DNA of 64,000 bases from Cepaea nemoralis (GCA_014155875.1 JACEFZ010017638.1:47501-111500), one strand, 5' to 3'. Shown: positions 21,841-32,775, counted from the stretch's first letter. Notes: generated by a model not told the origin, from the sequence alone. Numbers and translations: made by a program.

Positions 21841-22040
21841 GACGACTAATCACGTTAAATCACGTATGTTCTGGGCAAGTACGCTATACACTAAGATATG
21901 ACCGTATTTTGCAATGAAATGTCTTAAAGGATACGGCATATGTTAATAATTCCTAAACATAATTCTTTGAGCCAATCTTTCAAAATGGTAGCACCGAATT
22001 CACAAGACATACCTCACAGGTCCATTGGTACCTTATATTT
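21841..22040. other. Unassigned
   Basis: Nothing recognised. Confidence 0.3.
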
Positions 22041-22044
22041 TTTT

Positions 22045-22215
22045 AGGCTGTTTGTGATTCCTGGGCAAGTTTACATTCAGTAGTTTGCCTTTGATTTCTG
22101 AACAAACGGCACTCATACCATGAAAACCAACAGCAAGGCAGCCTGCTTCCAAATCGCCAGCAGCTGTGTTTCGATGGGTTACGAAGTGCAATTGCATGCC
22201 CTTCGCCATATACAT
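22045..22215 (-). mobile_element. SINE C fragment
   Basis: Shows the ggctgtttgtgattcctggg, agtttacattcagtagtttg and gcctgcttccaaatcgcc order (minus strand of family C). Confidence 0.65.
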
Positions 22216-22254
22216 TCAAGAAATGATTCTGCGATTAGATATACGTCAATCTGA

Positions 22255-22740
22255 TGCCTAATGGGTTTTATCCTAGACAATACCACTATTTGGTGGATTT
22301 CATCCGTGGACAATGATATGTCTGAAGGATTTACACATGGAACAATGGTAGCATGGTGGATTTCATCCGCGGACAATGTTACGTCTCAAGAATTTAAACC
22401 TGGAACAATGGTAAGCATAGTGGATTGTATACTTGGACAATGTTATGTCTCAATGATTTAAACCTTGAATATTGATATGCATGATGGATTTCATACCGGG
22501 ACAATATTATATCTCAAGAATTTAAACCTGGATAATAGTATACATGGTGGATTTCATCCAGAGAATATTATGTCTCAAGGAATTAAACCCAGAACAATGG
22601 TATTCATGGTGGATTTAATCCTGGGACGGGCAATGTTGTGTCTCAAGAATTTAAAACTGGAACAATGGTATACATGGTAGATTTCATTCCGGGGACAATG
22701 TTAGGACAAACGGGATGGATCCAGGGATACTATTATGACT
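22255..22740 (+). repeat. Minisatellite, ~66-bp unit
   Basis: Seven or so diverged units, each containing a gatttcatccgggacaatg-like half and a caagaatttaaacctggaac-like half. A relic of the same array occurs at 23930-24045. Confidence 0.8.
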
Positions 22741-23214
22741 AAGATTTAATAAAGATGTGTGAGTGTGTTAGCATACACATGTATATGTGAATCTTTGCAG
22801 TTGTCCCATATCTTACACTATGTAGATTTTGAGCTAACATCATCTATGATTCCCTATTGCATAATGTAACATAATTAATCGAATCTCTAGTAAATCATAT
22901 TGATACCGGTCCATCACGCTTTCCCTCCTTTCAGGTGAGTTTAATTTCCCCAAAACAAACTTCCTCTTCGATAACATTCTCTCTTCATGTTTCATGAGGT
23001 CCATTGCTCAAGCTTGTTTATCATTATCATAACCCAACTGTACTCCATTCTTTCCTGTCTAATAGTATATGTCCAGACTAATGTGGCAAAGTGTGTTTGA
23101 TTCATGTAGTTTTCTTTGGTATATAGCGGAGTTAGAAGAATAATAATACCGTAATTCTTTAAGATCTGACCAGTGAAGAAAACTGGCTTACAAACATCTT
23201 TTCTCGGGAACTGT
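22741..23214. other. Unassigned
   Basis: Nothing recognised. Confidence 0.3.
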
Positions 23215-23440
23215 ACCCTAACAGGACGTTGCAGTCAACGTCATCATTTTTAAACTGCTGTTGATGTACTAGACACGATTACGCTCAGTAGTTTACCCAA
23301 TGCTTTCTGAGCGACAGGCACACATACCACTAAGTTACCAACGCGGCTAGAACCGCTACCGATTCTCGTGCAGGTTATTTTACTCCCGAGAATATACGAG
23401 ATTACGGAGAAAGACGTTAACGCATAGGCCAGGGAGACCA
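23215..23440 (-). mobile_element. SINE B, diverged copy
   Basis: Minus strand: head words matching gtctttctccgtaatctcg and cgagaatcggtagcgg, domain gctcagaaagcattgg, gagcgtaatcg and the 3' end caacgtcctgttagg. Confidence 0.6.
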
Positions 23441-23499
23441 GCCTGAAATAATTAGGGTATAATAAATATCGCTGTGGTTTTATGGAAAGAACACTTTTA

Positions 23500-23800
23500 T
23501 ATTTTGTTTGCGCTTCCTCGATTTGAGGTCAAGCGTAGTCCATACACCGTGCTGATACTACTAGTGCTCTGAACTGATCTGTGTTGCGTGTAGATTATCT
23601 TTCCCTTTTGTCAGTGTCGCTCGACATCAGGCGAACCCACTCCGACTTCATGAGTATTTGTAATTTACAATCCCAAGTCAAGGGTGAGAAGTCAACATTT
23701 TAATCCAACTGACCGATGTAGGGCTTGAACCCGCCAACTCGGCATTAGAACACTAGAAGTTTAAGAGCGAGCGTTATTATCTATTTGGCCATACTGGCTT
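23500..23800 (-). mobile_element. SINE E copy
   Basis: The most complete member: tRNA-like head near 23790 (B box cgggttcaagccc at 23722-23734), then the body with gacttctcacccttgactt and tgaagtcggagtgggttcg, extending to 23515 with a conserved 3' part shared with 3835-3900. Confidence 0.7.
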
Positions 23801-23929
23801 CCAATGAACAGTGATGAAAGCCATGGTTCCTAAATGAGGAGGCAGAGGTCATCCAGCCAAAATATGGCGGGAGACTGATACACTTTTCGGCTGACCGCGG
23901 GGAGAGCGATGTTCTGCAAAAGAACTGTT

Positions 23930-24050
23930 GATAATAACAGTCTTGTAGCTTATGGATTTCATCCAGGGACATTGTTGAATGTTGATATAATTAAATTTAG
24001 GGACAATCTTATAGTGGTGAATTTGAAACGGAAACAATATTATGTACAAT
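23930..24050 (+). repeat. Relic of the 66-bp minisatellite
   Basis: Carries gatttcatccagggacatt, aaatttagggacaatctta and a degraded repeat of both half-units. It shows the array once extended here or was copied here. Confidence 0.6.
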
Positions 24051-24094
24051 CAACAGCTACGTATTCGCGAGCTATTGTTTGGGATTAACTGTGG

Positions 24095-24345
24095 ACTCAT
24101 GAGTGGTGATAGATAAAGGAATGAATAGGACACGCAGAAACTGCATTCTGTCAAATGAAGAACGTGTTATGCAATACATCCTTGGCATTTAAAGTTAGAA
24201 AAAAGAATTCTTGCAAGTTACATAGAATCAATTCAACCATATATAATCATGGACAATTAGTAAACGCACGAATAAACTATGTTAGCTTAGGAGTTGTGGT
24301 ATTATAGACGAATGCTGAAAATGCCTTCGGTCAACTAACTGCAGC
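24095..24345 (+). pseudogene. LINE-Z decayed fragment
   Basis: The order ...ATA-to-RRNCILSNEERVMQYIL, a scrap like LASYIESI, and a VLQTNAENAF-like end parallel the middle of 11930-12180. Many frame breaks. Confidence 0.5.
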
Positions 24346-24499
24346 CAAGCATGGTTTAGCTATGTTCATGATTGCTTAGATGTTGCAACTAATGTTGTCT
24401 ACGGGATGAGCTAGCCAATCTCATACCAACCCTCCTTAATCGTCTCTTACGACATGCTTGGTTCTTCCTTGCTTTCCGTATGAGCCCCGGTTTCATACA

Positions 24500-24595
24500 T
24501 CATAATCGTGTACCATGTAAGTGAAGGCGGTCATGTTTCGCCATCTTACACGATCACCAGAGTCGTGGATCACCTCTGCGTTCTCGTCCCGACCA
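24500..24595 (-). mobile_element. LINE-N 3' scrap
   Basis: Minus strand reads DGRDENAEVIHDSGDRVRWR, then NMTAFTYM. It is the last part of LINE-N joined directly to repeat F. Confidence 0.65.
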
Positions 24596-24599
24596 TCCG

Positions 24600-25115
24600 T
24601 ACCATAAAGGCGGCTGACTGACTGGCACCTTGCCGTCTTGACAGATGATAGATTGTAAAATGGAGTTATACCTCTCCATAAAACAAAGCCTGGGCTGAGC
24701 TTAGACACTATGCGTGGCCCATGCAGCATAATCCCCCTCTCGGCCTGTCTAGTGCACTCCAGAGGAAAGGTAACACCAATACGTCTGGAATAAGACAAGC
24801 TGCAGAAGATGCCGGATCAGCAAAGCAATGCTCTAACTGTCCACATGTCGGAGCTTCGGTCCTAGACCAGTTGCCAACCAAGACTTAGGGCCTGGTCTAC
24901 CCTGCCATGTCATTCAATCTTTAGGTTGCATTTCCTTCGCACTAGGATAAGGCTTGTACCATCCCAATTGCGCTTATCCGCCCGAAGCCGTTGGCAAAAT
25001 ATGGGGTGTCGGGTTTGGTAAGCGTCGTCCAACATTCGGCGCTAACAGAAGCAGGTAATACCGTCTACTGTCACACAGTAGCTCAGTCATATCTGACTAA
25101 GACCTGACACAAAAA
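24600..25115 (-). repeat. Repeat F, longest copy
   Basis: On the minus strand begins gtcaggtcttagtcagat (25110) and continues through gcgccgaatgttggacg, caaacccgacaccccat, aggttgcatttc-type sequence, ctctggagtgcactag and tgctgcatgggccacgc. It ends caaggtgccagtcagtcag (about 24625). Partial plus-strand copies lie at 12226-12452 and 59675-60105. No coding motif seen. Confidence 0.7.
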
Positions 25116-25140
25116 AGTGTAAAGGCGGCTAGGGTAGGGA

Positions 25141-25269
25141 TAATTTAGTAATCTTCTTCTTCTTCAGCGTTCCGAGCCATTGAGGTTCTTTGCTGCAGAT
25201 ACAATCCGTCTCCATTCGTCTCTCTGGTTGACCTTCTCTTGCCAGTCGTTGATTCAAAGTGGTTGTAGG

Positions 25270-25357
<88 letters not shown>

Positions 25358-26591
25358 CTCTCCACCGTCTCCTTGGTCTACCTCGGGGTCTGCGGTCATT
25401 TATGTCCTGGGTGTAAGCGAGTTTTGTTTCCCTATTGTCTTCCATTCTTTCTATATACCCCAGCCATTGTAGTCTATTAGCCTTCATAACACCAGTGATT
25501 AGCGGAAACTTAAACATATAATAAATGTCTTTGTTACTTCTTCTTTTCCACTCCGCACTTTGTGTATCCCTAATGGGTCCAGAGATGTGTCTTAAAACTT
25601 TGTTCTCAAAGGTTTGTAACAAGGCTTCATCTCATTTCGTTGTACTCCTGGTTTCAGAGCCATACAGCACAACTGGTCTGATCAGTGTTTTGTATATTGT
25701 GATTTTGGTGTTAGGAGATAGCGCATTTGATTTTAGCAGATGTTGTAGTGCATAATATATCTTATTTCCAGAATTGATTCTAGTTTGTATTTCTTCCCTT
25801 ATGATGTTGGAGCAGTTGAAGATTGTACCGAGGTATTTGTATGTTTCCGTTCTTTTAATGGTCAAATTATCTATTTGTATGTGGCCAGAGTTTTTAGCCA
25901 TTCCTTCTCTTGAAATTACCATATATTCTGTCTTATCTTGGTTGATAACCAGCCCCATCTGTTGAGCTTTTTCCTTTAAATGAGTCAATATTTCCAATGT
26001 CTTTTGTTCATTTTCCCCTATAATATCTATATCATCTGCATAACCAAGCAGCTTAGATGTTCCTCCAATATCACATTCCTCCTTTATCTTCCTTACAACT
26101 TTCTCTAGAGCCAGATTGAAGAGTAGCGGCGATAGTGCATCACCTTGTTTCAAGCCAGAGGTTATTTGGAAAGGGTCTGATTTCCTGTCTTTATATGTTA
26201 CTATATTATAAGTATCTTCCATGCATAGTCTGGTCATGTTGATTAACTTCCTTGGTATTCCAAATTCCCTATTCCTGCATAGCATTCCATAGACTATTCC
26301 TATGAACACTATCATAAGCATTTTTAAAATCCACAAAAATGTTATGATCTCTTTTATATTCCCAATTTTTCTCGGCTACTTGTCGTAAGATAAATATATG
26401 ATCTATTGTTGATCTGTTTTGTCTAAAACCCGCCTGGTAGTCACCTAATATGTCTTCTGAATATGGTTTTAGTCTATTTAGTAATACTACAGATAGTATC
26501 TTATAGCTTGTGGACAGTAGTGATATTCCTCTATAATTTTCACATTGGAACTTGTCTCGTTTCCTAAAGATAGGTATCAATAATTTGTAAT
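25141..26591 (-). pseudogene. LINE-G, 1.43-kb 5'-truncated RT copy
   Basis: The element occupies about 25153-26580. A probable TSD is taatttagtaat (25141-25152) versus taatttgtaat (26581-26591), differing by one base. The minus strand encodes RT blocks: FQCENYRGISLLSTSYKILS, GDYQAGFRQNRSTIDHIF, FVDFKNAYDSVHRNSLWN (motif A), SGLKQGDALSPLLFNLALEK (motif B) and LLGYADDIDIIGENEQK (motif C, YADD at 26031-26042). The connection domain to [20 protein letters not shown] follows. Frameshifts near 26280-26340 and at about 25630, plus the AT array, break it. The 5' endonuclease part is absent. Confidence 0.88.
25275..25354. repeat. (TA)n microsatellite inside LINE-G
   Basis: About 40 TA units placed exactly where other LINE-G copies have gataatatatatacagacc (14881-14899) or gataatatacataaagacc (31508-31526). 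It encodes alternating Tyr-Ile within the RRRWRDNI...TDLQ block. Confidence 0.95.
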
Positions 26592-26629
26592 AGATAGCCT
26601 ATATTATTACAGTCGACAAACATATCCCC

Positions 26630-26820
26630 GTTTCTCATCAGCTAACTACAGACACGGAGACGGTAAATGATTGAGGTGATCATTACCTAACTACTGACAA
26701 GGAAACGTGAATGATTGGTTTGCTCATTACCTAACTAAAGACACGGACATTTGAAATGATTGTGATACTCACGACGCAAACACCGGCCTACGGATAACTG
26801 AGACGAGAATGCCAATAATT
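26630..26820 (+). repeat. Short tandem repeat, ~45-bp unit
   Basis: Three to four units built on tcattacctaactac.gaca plus ...gaatgattg. Diverged at the right end. Confidence 0.7.
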
Positions 26821-26939
26821 GACAGATTCTTTTATCAGAATGTCACACTCCTTGAACCAGCAAATGTCAGCTATAATTATTTTGTTTTCTCTTTCAACAA
26901 AGAACATAGTTCATATTACCAGTATGTAACATAATTATA
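26821..26939. other. Unassigned
   Basis: Nothing recognised. Confidence 0.3.
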
Positions 26940-27180
26940 GGGATCGCGGTAGCGTGGAAGCTACACGCTTGACTGTCGGTCAGGTTTCAGTGGTCATAGG
27001 TTTGAACCCTCGTGTAGACAGATTTTTAATAGGAACTGGTCTCCCAGGTCGACCCCTATTAAAGAGTGGCCAGGAAATTTCAGGATGTCAACAAAGAGTG
27101 ACCAGGAAATGTTTTGGGAAAGTTCAGGCTGTCAGCGTTATATTGACAGTATCACCCTTCGAGTAGAGACTGGTATATGA
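26940..27180 (+). mobile_element. tRNA-like SINE, family uncertain
   Basis: Head ggtagcgtggaagctacac with B box-like ggtttgaaccc (about 27000), then agtggccagg words duplicated (27065 and 27098). It resembles the first head of the dimeric SINE at 27205. Confidence 0.5.
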
Positions 27181-27204
27181 GAATATGGGTGTGGCACTAT
27201 ATAC

Positions 27205-27565
27205 ACGGAAGCTGTGGTAGCGTAGTGGCTAGACACTCACCTATAGGCCCCGGGGGGTCATGGATTGGATCCGTATCGGAGCGGATTCGAATGTTTAAAT
27301 TTGACCAGGTCTACCCAGCATGCCGGCTCAGTGCCGAAGGGGTTACCGACGCAGTTCGTAATCCCGGTTACCGTGTTAGAAACACAGCTGTGGGAGATTT
27401 GGCAGCAGACCGCCTTGTGTTGGTTTGTATAAAATGGTATGAGTGCCGGTCGTTCAGAAAGTAAAGGCAAACTACTGAAAGTAAACTTGCCAAGAAATAA
27501 CAAACAGCCAAAAAAATTATAGGGTTGAAAGCGGCATCCTGTAAAGGATACGCAACTAACTTTTA
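27205..27565 (+). mobile_element. SINE C, dimeric form
   Basis: Head 1 is gctgtggtagcgtagtggc; a B box-like site follows near 27263. Head 2 is ggctcagtgccgaagggg with gttagaaacacagctgtg. The domain gttcagaaagtaaaggcaaa with ctgaaagtaaacttgccaag follows, and the 3' end is catcctgtaaaggatacgc + aactaac at about 27535-27557. Confidence 0.7.
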
Positions 27566-27718
27566 ACTACCCAGTCTGACCTGCGTACCAAAAATATCTT
27601 GTGACGTAAAGACAGCAGGCTTAGTACTGCCTGACCACATCACTCATCGAGAGACGATTGTTTATAATAATAAGTGTATACCGGCGTACGCCAAATGCGC
27701 TTTAAGGCGTGTAAATGA

Positions 27719-27878
27719 TACAGGGTGTAATTTTAATGACTGTGCAGTGTTTGAAAATATTGCCAGTCCAAGTTTTGTATTTACCTATTATGTTGCACGA
27801 ACTTTACAGAGGGTGAATACAAAACTTGGACCAGCAATATTTTCACACACTGCACAGACATTAAAAATACACCCTATA
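27719..27878. mobile_element. Palindromic MITE with TA target site
   Basis: Element 27721-27876. The left arm cagggtgtaattttaatgac, cagtgtttgaaaatattg and ccaagttttgtatt is mirrored on the right by aatacaaaacttgg, caatattttcacacactg and cattaaaaatacaccct. Arms are about 65 bp around a loop of about 25 bp. TA flanks both ends, so a Tc1/mariner-type mover is likely. A half copy (left arm) occurs at 42895-42990. Confidence 0.85.
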
Positions 27879-27884
27879 TCTATA

Positions 27885-28345
27885 TCTCATCTCATCATGT
27901 TCCTCTTGTACCTTTCGGTGACGAGGTGAAGAATAAACAGCGGGAGATTGCCCGCTTATGGCCTTCATGTATCGATATTCCCATGGACTCTGTTATTCCC
28001 TGCGTCAATCATTTACGTGGTCGGTCTCTTCCTCTACTTTCCTCTTGCCTGTACATCATTGCTTGTTGTGGTATACTGTTAGTTGGTAACCTGCTAGCAC
28101 GGCCAAACCATTTGACATGCTGCCTTCTAATAAAATCTAGTGCTGCTACAACCCCCACTTTAGTCCTGATTTCTTTATTTCTGATCTTATCTCTTTTTGA
28201 TACATTGCGTACTCTTCTCAGGAATCTCATTTCTGTTGTTGTGGTTTTTATTTTCTCTTTTTTTTTTGTGTCATTGTCCAGCTTTGGCATTGGTAACATA
28301 GTGTTGGTAGGGAGATTGTGTTCTAAAGTGTTTTTTTAAAGTATT
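27885..28345 (-). pseudogene. LINE-W 3' fragment
   Basis: The minus strand reads TEMRFLRRVRNVSKRDKIRN, then KEIRTKVGVVAALDFIRRQH, VKWFGRASRLPTNSIPQQAM and SRGRDRPRKRID. A degraded HKGTRGT-like end follows and the atgag tail at about 27888-27898. 5' truncated at about 28345, next to the LINE-G host. Confidence 0.8.
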
Positions 28346-28370
28346 TATTGATGCATGTTTATTCTTCAGT

Positions 28371-28596
28371 CTGAACATCAAGAATACAATTCAAACTACC
28401 GCAGAAGAATGTCTCGGTGTGTTAACCACGCATAGAAGGAATAGATGGTTCAATCAAAAATGTGAAGAAGCAGTCATTAGGAAAAAGAATGCCAGACAGC
28501 TATGGCTAAATGACATCAACAACATCCAAAAGGAAGAGCACTATAGAACTGAATATAAAGAGACTACAAAAATAGTTCGGCAGCAGAAGCGAGAAT
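28371..28596 (+). pseudogene. LINE-G host, left part (before RT)
   Basis: Open from about 28371: IKNTIQTTAEECLGVLTTHR, then RNRWFNQKCEEAVIRKKNAR, NNIQKEEHYRTEYKETTKIV and RQQKRE. The RNxWFxxxCExxxxxKxxAR stretch lies between endonuclease and RT in LINEs of this kind. It ends exactly at the LINE-N insertion. It continues at 29846 with YMSNIIKDMETNH in the same frame. Confidence 0.85.
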
Positions 28597-29855
28597 CCAT
28601 CCATCCATCATGTGCCATGCCGGTAAGCGTGGGCGGTCATGTTCTGCCATCTCACTCGATCACCAGAGTCGCGGATCAGCTCCGTGTTTCTGTCTCGACC
28701 ATGCCACAAGGCCAAGCCACCAAGGTACTTGCTTCTAGGTCTTCCCCTTGGTCTGTTCCCCTCGATCTTACCAGTTGTCACCAAATTCTCCAATCCATTT
28801 CTTCTCATAACATGCCCAAAAAATTTTGACTGTCTACGTCTAATTTCTCTAATCAATTTACGATCTTCATTTGTTTCTTGAAGGACTTGTTCGTTGGTCT
28901 TTCTGGCTGTCCATGGTATTCTTTGCATTTTCCTCAGAAACCACATCTCTACAGCCATCAGATGTTTTTCAGCCTGACTGCTCATTGTCCACGCTTCACA
29001 TCCATATAAAAGTACAGGTTCAATGTAGAATCTCAACACTCTTTTTCTCGTTTCAATTGACATCTTTTTATTGGTCAATATGTTTTTCATCTTGCTAAAG
29101 GCTACTTTTGCCATGGCGATTCCTGGTCTAATCTCTTCAAGGCATCTCCCATCAGATGTTATTACTGTTCCGAGATAATTGTACCTGCTCACTTGTTGAA
29201 GAATATTCCCATTTACTTGTATATTACATTGTGGTATTTCGTCCTTCCTAGTGACGACCATAATCTGTGTCTTTTTACAATTTAATTATAACCCTAGTTG
29301 TTCACTGTGTGTAACAATCGCATCTACTAAATTTTGCAGGTCCTGTTCATTGTCTGCAATCAAGACTGTATCATCTGCATATCTAATGTTATTGATGCAT
29401 CGTCCCCCAATGTTGATTCCTTCCATATCTTCAATATTTCTGAAAATACTTTCACTGTACAGGGAAAACAGATCTGGAGACATTACACATCCCTGTCTCA
29501 CATCCCTTTTAATAGGCTGATATTGGCTTACTTCATTATCAACTCGTATGGCAGCTTGTTGTTTCCAATATATGTTTTTTACAAGTCTAAGATCTTTTCC
29601 ATCAATTTGTAGATTATCAAGCATCCTTATCACGTTGACATGTCTCACTTTATCAAAATCCTTTGTGTAGTCAATAAAGCAAAGGTGTAGATCTTTGTTT
29701 ACTTCTATAGAACGTTCGATTATGGTTCTCAGTATATACACAGCATTTACTATACCCTTGTCTTCCACAAACCCACATTGTTCTTCTCCTATTTCAGGTT
29801 GTATTTTCCTCTTAACTCTTTGCATGATAATTCTTAGCCGAGAATAGCCGAGAAT
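28587..29855 (-). pseudogene. LINE-N, 1.24-kb copy inserted into LINE-G
   Basis: Insertion 28597-29845 with TSD gcgagaat (28589-28596) versus gccgagaat (29847-29855), which is also partly duplicated at 29837. The minus strand has RT motif A (LCFIDYTKDFDKVRHVNVIR), B (RDVRQGCVMSPDLFSLYSES) and C (IRYADDTVLIADNEQDLQNL, YADD at 29370-29381). After one stop or frame change comes the open downstream frame 29261-28608: NYLGTVITSDGRCLEEIRPG, LLYGCEAWTMSSQAEKHLMA, RIPWTARKTNEQVLQETNED, VTTGKIEGNRP and TAHAYRHGT. An atgg-type tail lies at 28597-28609. 5' truncated. Confidence 0.9.
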
Positions 29856-31605
29856 ATATGAGCAATATAATCAAAGATATGGAAACCAACCACCAGAAAA
29901 GAGAATCCAGAAAGTTTTTTTTAAAGAACTGAAGTCAATGAAACGAGGGCACCAACACAACACATATGGTTTAAAAGACAAGCATGGGAATATAATAAAT
30001 ACCAATGAGGAAATGTGTAACACATGGAAAGAATACTTTGTTGAATTACTAAATTGTGAAGTTCCAAGTAACACTTTCCCACAGGAAGAGGTTCTAACGT
30101 GTGAACCACAAAATGAAGAACCTGTTTTTGAAGAAATCCTATATGTAATAACATGACTTAAAAACAATAAGGCAACTGGGGCTGATGGAATTGCTGCTGA
30201 ATTTATAAAGGCAGGTGGCCATGCATTACATCTAAAGATATACGAACCAATAATAAAAATCTGGAGGACAGAAGAACTACCCCATGACTGGAAAGAGTCA
30301 TTATTGATACCTATCTTTAAGAAAGGAGACAAGTTTCAATGTGAAAATTATAGAGGGATATCACTACAGTCCACAAACTATAAGATACTATCCGCAGTAT
30401 TACTAAATAGACTAAAACCATATTCAGAAGACATATTAGGTGACTACCAGGCGGGATTTAGACAAAACAGATCAACAATAGATCAGATTTATCTTACGAC
30501 AAATAGCCGAGAAAAGTTGGGAATATAAAAGAGATTTCCATAACATTTTTGTGGATTTTAAAAAGGCTTATGATAGTGTCCATAGGAATAGTCTATGGAA
30601 TGCTATGCAGGAATTTGGAATGAAGTTAATCAACATGACCAGACTATGCATGGAAGATACTTATAATATAGTAACATATAAAGGCAGGAAATCAGACCCT
30701 TTCCAAATAACATCTGGCTTGAAACAGGGTGATGCACTATCGCCGCTCCTGTTCAATCTGGTTCTAGAGAAAGTTGTGAGGAAGGTAAAGGAGGAATGTG
30801 CTATTGGAGGAACATCCAGACTGCTTGGTTATGCAGATGATATAGATATTATAGGGGCAAATGAACAAAAGACACCGGAAATATTGACTCACTTAAAGGA
30901 AAAAGCTCAACAATGGGGCTGGTTATTAACCAAGATAATTCAGAATATACGGTAATTTCAAGAGAAGGAACAGCTAAAAACTGGCCACATACAAGTAGAT
31001 AATATGACCATTACAAGAACGGAAACATACAAATATCTGGGTACAATCTTCAACTGCTCCAACATCATAAGGGAAGAAATACAAGCTAGAATCAACTGTG
31101 GAAATAAATTACTATGCACTACAACATCTGCTAAAATCAAATGCACTATCTCGTAACACCAAAATCACAATATACAAAACACTGATCAGACCAGTTGTGC
31201 TGTATGGCTCTGAAACCTGGAGTACAACTAAAGGAGACGAAGCCTTGTTACAAACCTTTGAGAACAAAGTCTTAAGACGCATCTGTGGGCCCATTAGGGA
31301 TACACAACGTGGAGGGTGGAAAATAATAAGTAACAAAGACATTTATGATCTGTTTAAGTCCCCGCTAATCACTGGTATCATGAAGACTAATAGACTACAA
31401 TGGCTGGGGCATATAGAAAGAATGGAAGACAATAGGGAAACAAAACTCGCTTACATTCAAGAAATAAATGACCGTAGACCCCGAGGTAAACCACGAAGAC
31501 GGTGGAGAGATAATATACATAAAGACCTACAAGCACTTGGAATCAACGACTGGCAAGAGAAGACGAATTGAGACGGCTTGTATCTGCAGCAAAGAACCTC
31601 AATGG
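29846..31605 (+). pseudogene. LINE-G host, right part with full RT domain
   Basis: Continues the host element: NIIKDMETNHQKRESRKFF, then a two-base shift, KELKSMKRGHQHNTYGLKDK, WKEYFVELLNCEVPSNTFPQ, and a stop (tga) in front of LKNNKATGADGIAAEFIKAG. RT blocks follow: MIPIFKKGDKFQCENYRGIS, FRQNRSTIDQI (frameshift), VDFKKAYDSVHRNSLWNAMQ, GLKQGDALSPLLFNLVLEKV and LLGYADDIDIIGANEQK (YADD at 30830-30841). The C-terminal region follows to [20 protein letters not shown]. At least four frame breaks. The 3' end is aagaacctcaatggctg and a GAA tail. This is the most complete LINE of the window but lacks the endonuclease and part of the 5' end. Confidence 0.9.
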
Positions 31606-31640
31606 CTGAAGAAGAAGAAGAATATATATATATATATATG
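31606..31640. repeat. LINE-G tail: (GAA)n then (TA)n
   Basis: Four to five gaa units and ten ta units directly after the LINE-G end. Confidence 0.85.
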
Positions 31641-31654
31641 CAAGTCGATGTGAA

Positions 31655-32470
31655 AGAAATCATAAAAAGAGCTTCTGTCTTAACCTTCCTGTGCGTTGAT
31701 GGCGAGTTATTGGATTAAGTCCATAGATCGGCATTAATGTAATGCCTAAACGTTGACTTCTCGTTCAGAAAGCAATGGCAAACTCATTCATTCATTTATG
31801 CAGTAGCATGTCCTTTGCAGAACCTCGCTCCCATAATAACCTTCCGGAAAACTTCTCGACCACAAGCAAGATGTTCCGCGTCCGATACACTCATCTGGAG
31901 ATCATCCGCCACATCCTGCACCCATCTTCTCTTTGGCCTTTCTCTTCCTCTCTTCCCAGGCATATACCTCTCCAATATTGTTCTCTCCAAACTCTCATGA
32001 CGTTTCAAGTGACCAAAATATATCAATTTTCTTTGTTTTATCGTCTTTAATAGTCAACCCTCTTCAATATTCAACTCTTGACGTGTGGATGCATTTGTTC
32101 TTTTCTTTACCCAAGATATTCTTAGAACCCGTCTATAACATTTACATTCAAAGGCATGTATACGCTGTTCAATTTGTTTTGTAAGTGTCCAGGTCTCACA
32201 GGCGTGTGTTGCAACGGGAAAGATGCATGCTCTTAGAAATCTAATTTTTTAAATTCTATCTGTCCACTCCACAATTTATTCAGTTGTTTTAGTCTTTGAA
32301 GATCCATAGATAGTCGTTGTCTAATTTCTTTCATTTTGTCACCATTGTTGGTAATAAATGACCCAAGATATAATAACGGCATACTACTGAACGTACTATT
32401 GCCTAGAATATCAACCTAAGGTTGGTCGTAACGTCCTGCAAAGGACACGTGATAAGCGTTGAGTCGAGGA
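31655..32470 (+). mobile_element. SINE C-like copy split by LINE-X
   Basis: The left part ends cgttcagaaagcaatggcaa at 31761-31780; the right part resumes at 32378 with ggcatactactgaacg, the words that normally follow. It ends cgtcctgcaaaggacacg. The middle is occupied by a LINE-X (31785-32377). Confidence 0.7.
31777..32385 (-). pseudogene. LINE-X 593-bp copy inserted in a SINE
   Basis: Insertion 31785-32377. TSD ggcaaact (31777-31784) versus ggcatact (32378-32385). The minus strand carries YFGHLKRHESLERTILERYM, then GRERPKRRWVQDVADDLQMS, VSDAEHLACGREVFRKVIMG and FCKGHATA, with upstream ETWTL.KQIEQRI-type blocks in pieces. The gaat tail is at 31785-31797. Confidence 0.85.
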
Positions 32471-32629
32471 CCGACATCACAGCACTCGAGACATTCCCAT
32501 ACCTGCCCCCTTCTCATCTGCAACAGCCAGTGAAGTGACCCATTGCTAATGGTACCAGTATCAGTCTGACTGTACATCTCTCTCTGACCTTGCCATGGAG
32601 TTTTCAGTGTCGGTCTAATCCTCCAGAAT

Positions 32630-32775
32630 TGTTTGGCTGTTTGTGATTTCTGTCAAGTTTACATTCAGTTGTTTGCCATTACTTTCTGAACGACTGGAGG
32701 TTATAAAATTTTTATGAAAACCAACGCAAGGTGATCTGCTGCCGAATCGACCACAACTGTGTTTCGACTTGCTGC
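32630..32775 (-). mobile_element. SINE C fragment
   Basis: ggctgtttgtgatttctgtc, agtttacattcagttgttt, caacgcaaggtgatctgctg and actgtgtttcgact in the family order, minus orientation. Confidence 0.65.

Noticed and set aside
22255..22740. A coding repeat protein (66-bp unit equals 22 codons)
   Set aside because: The unit length varies between copies and frames shift, with stops in every frame over the array.
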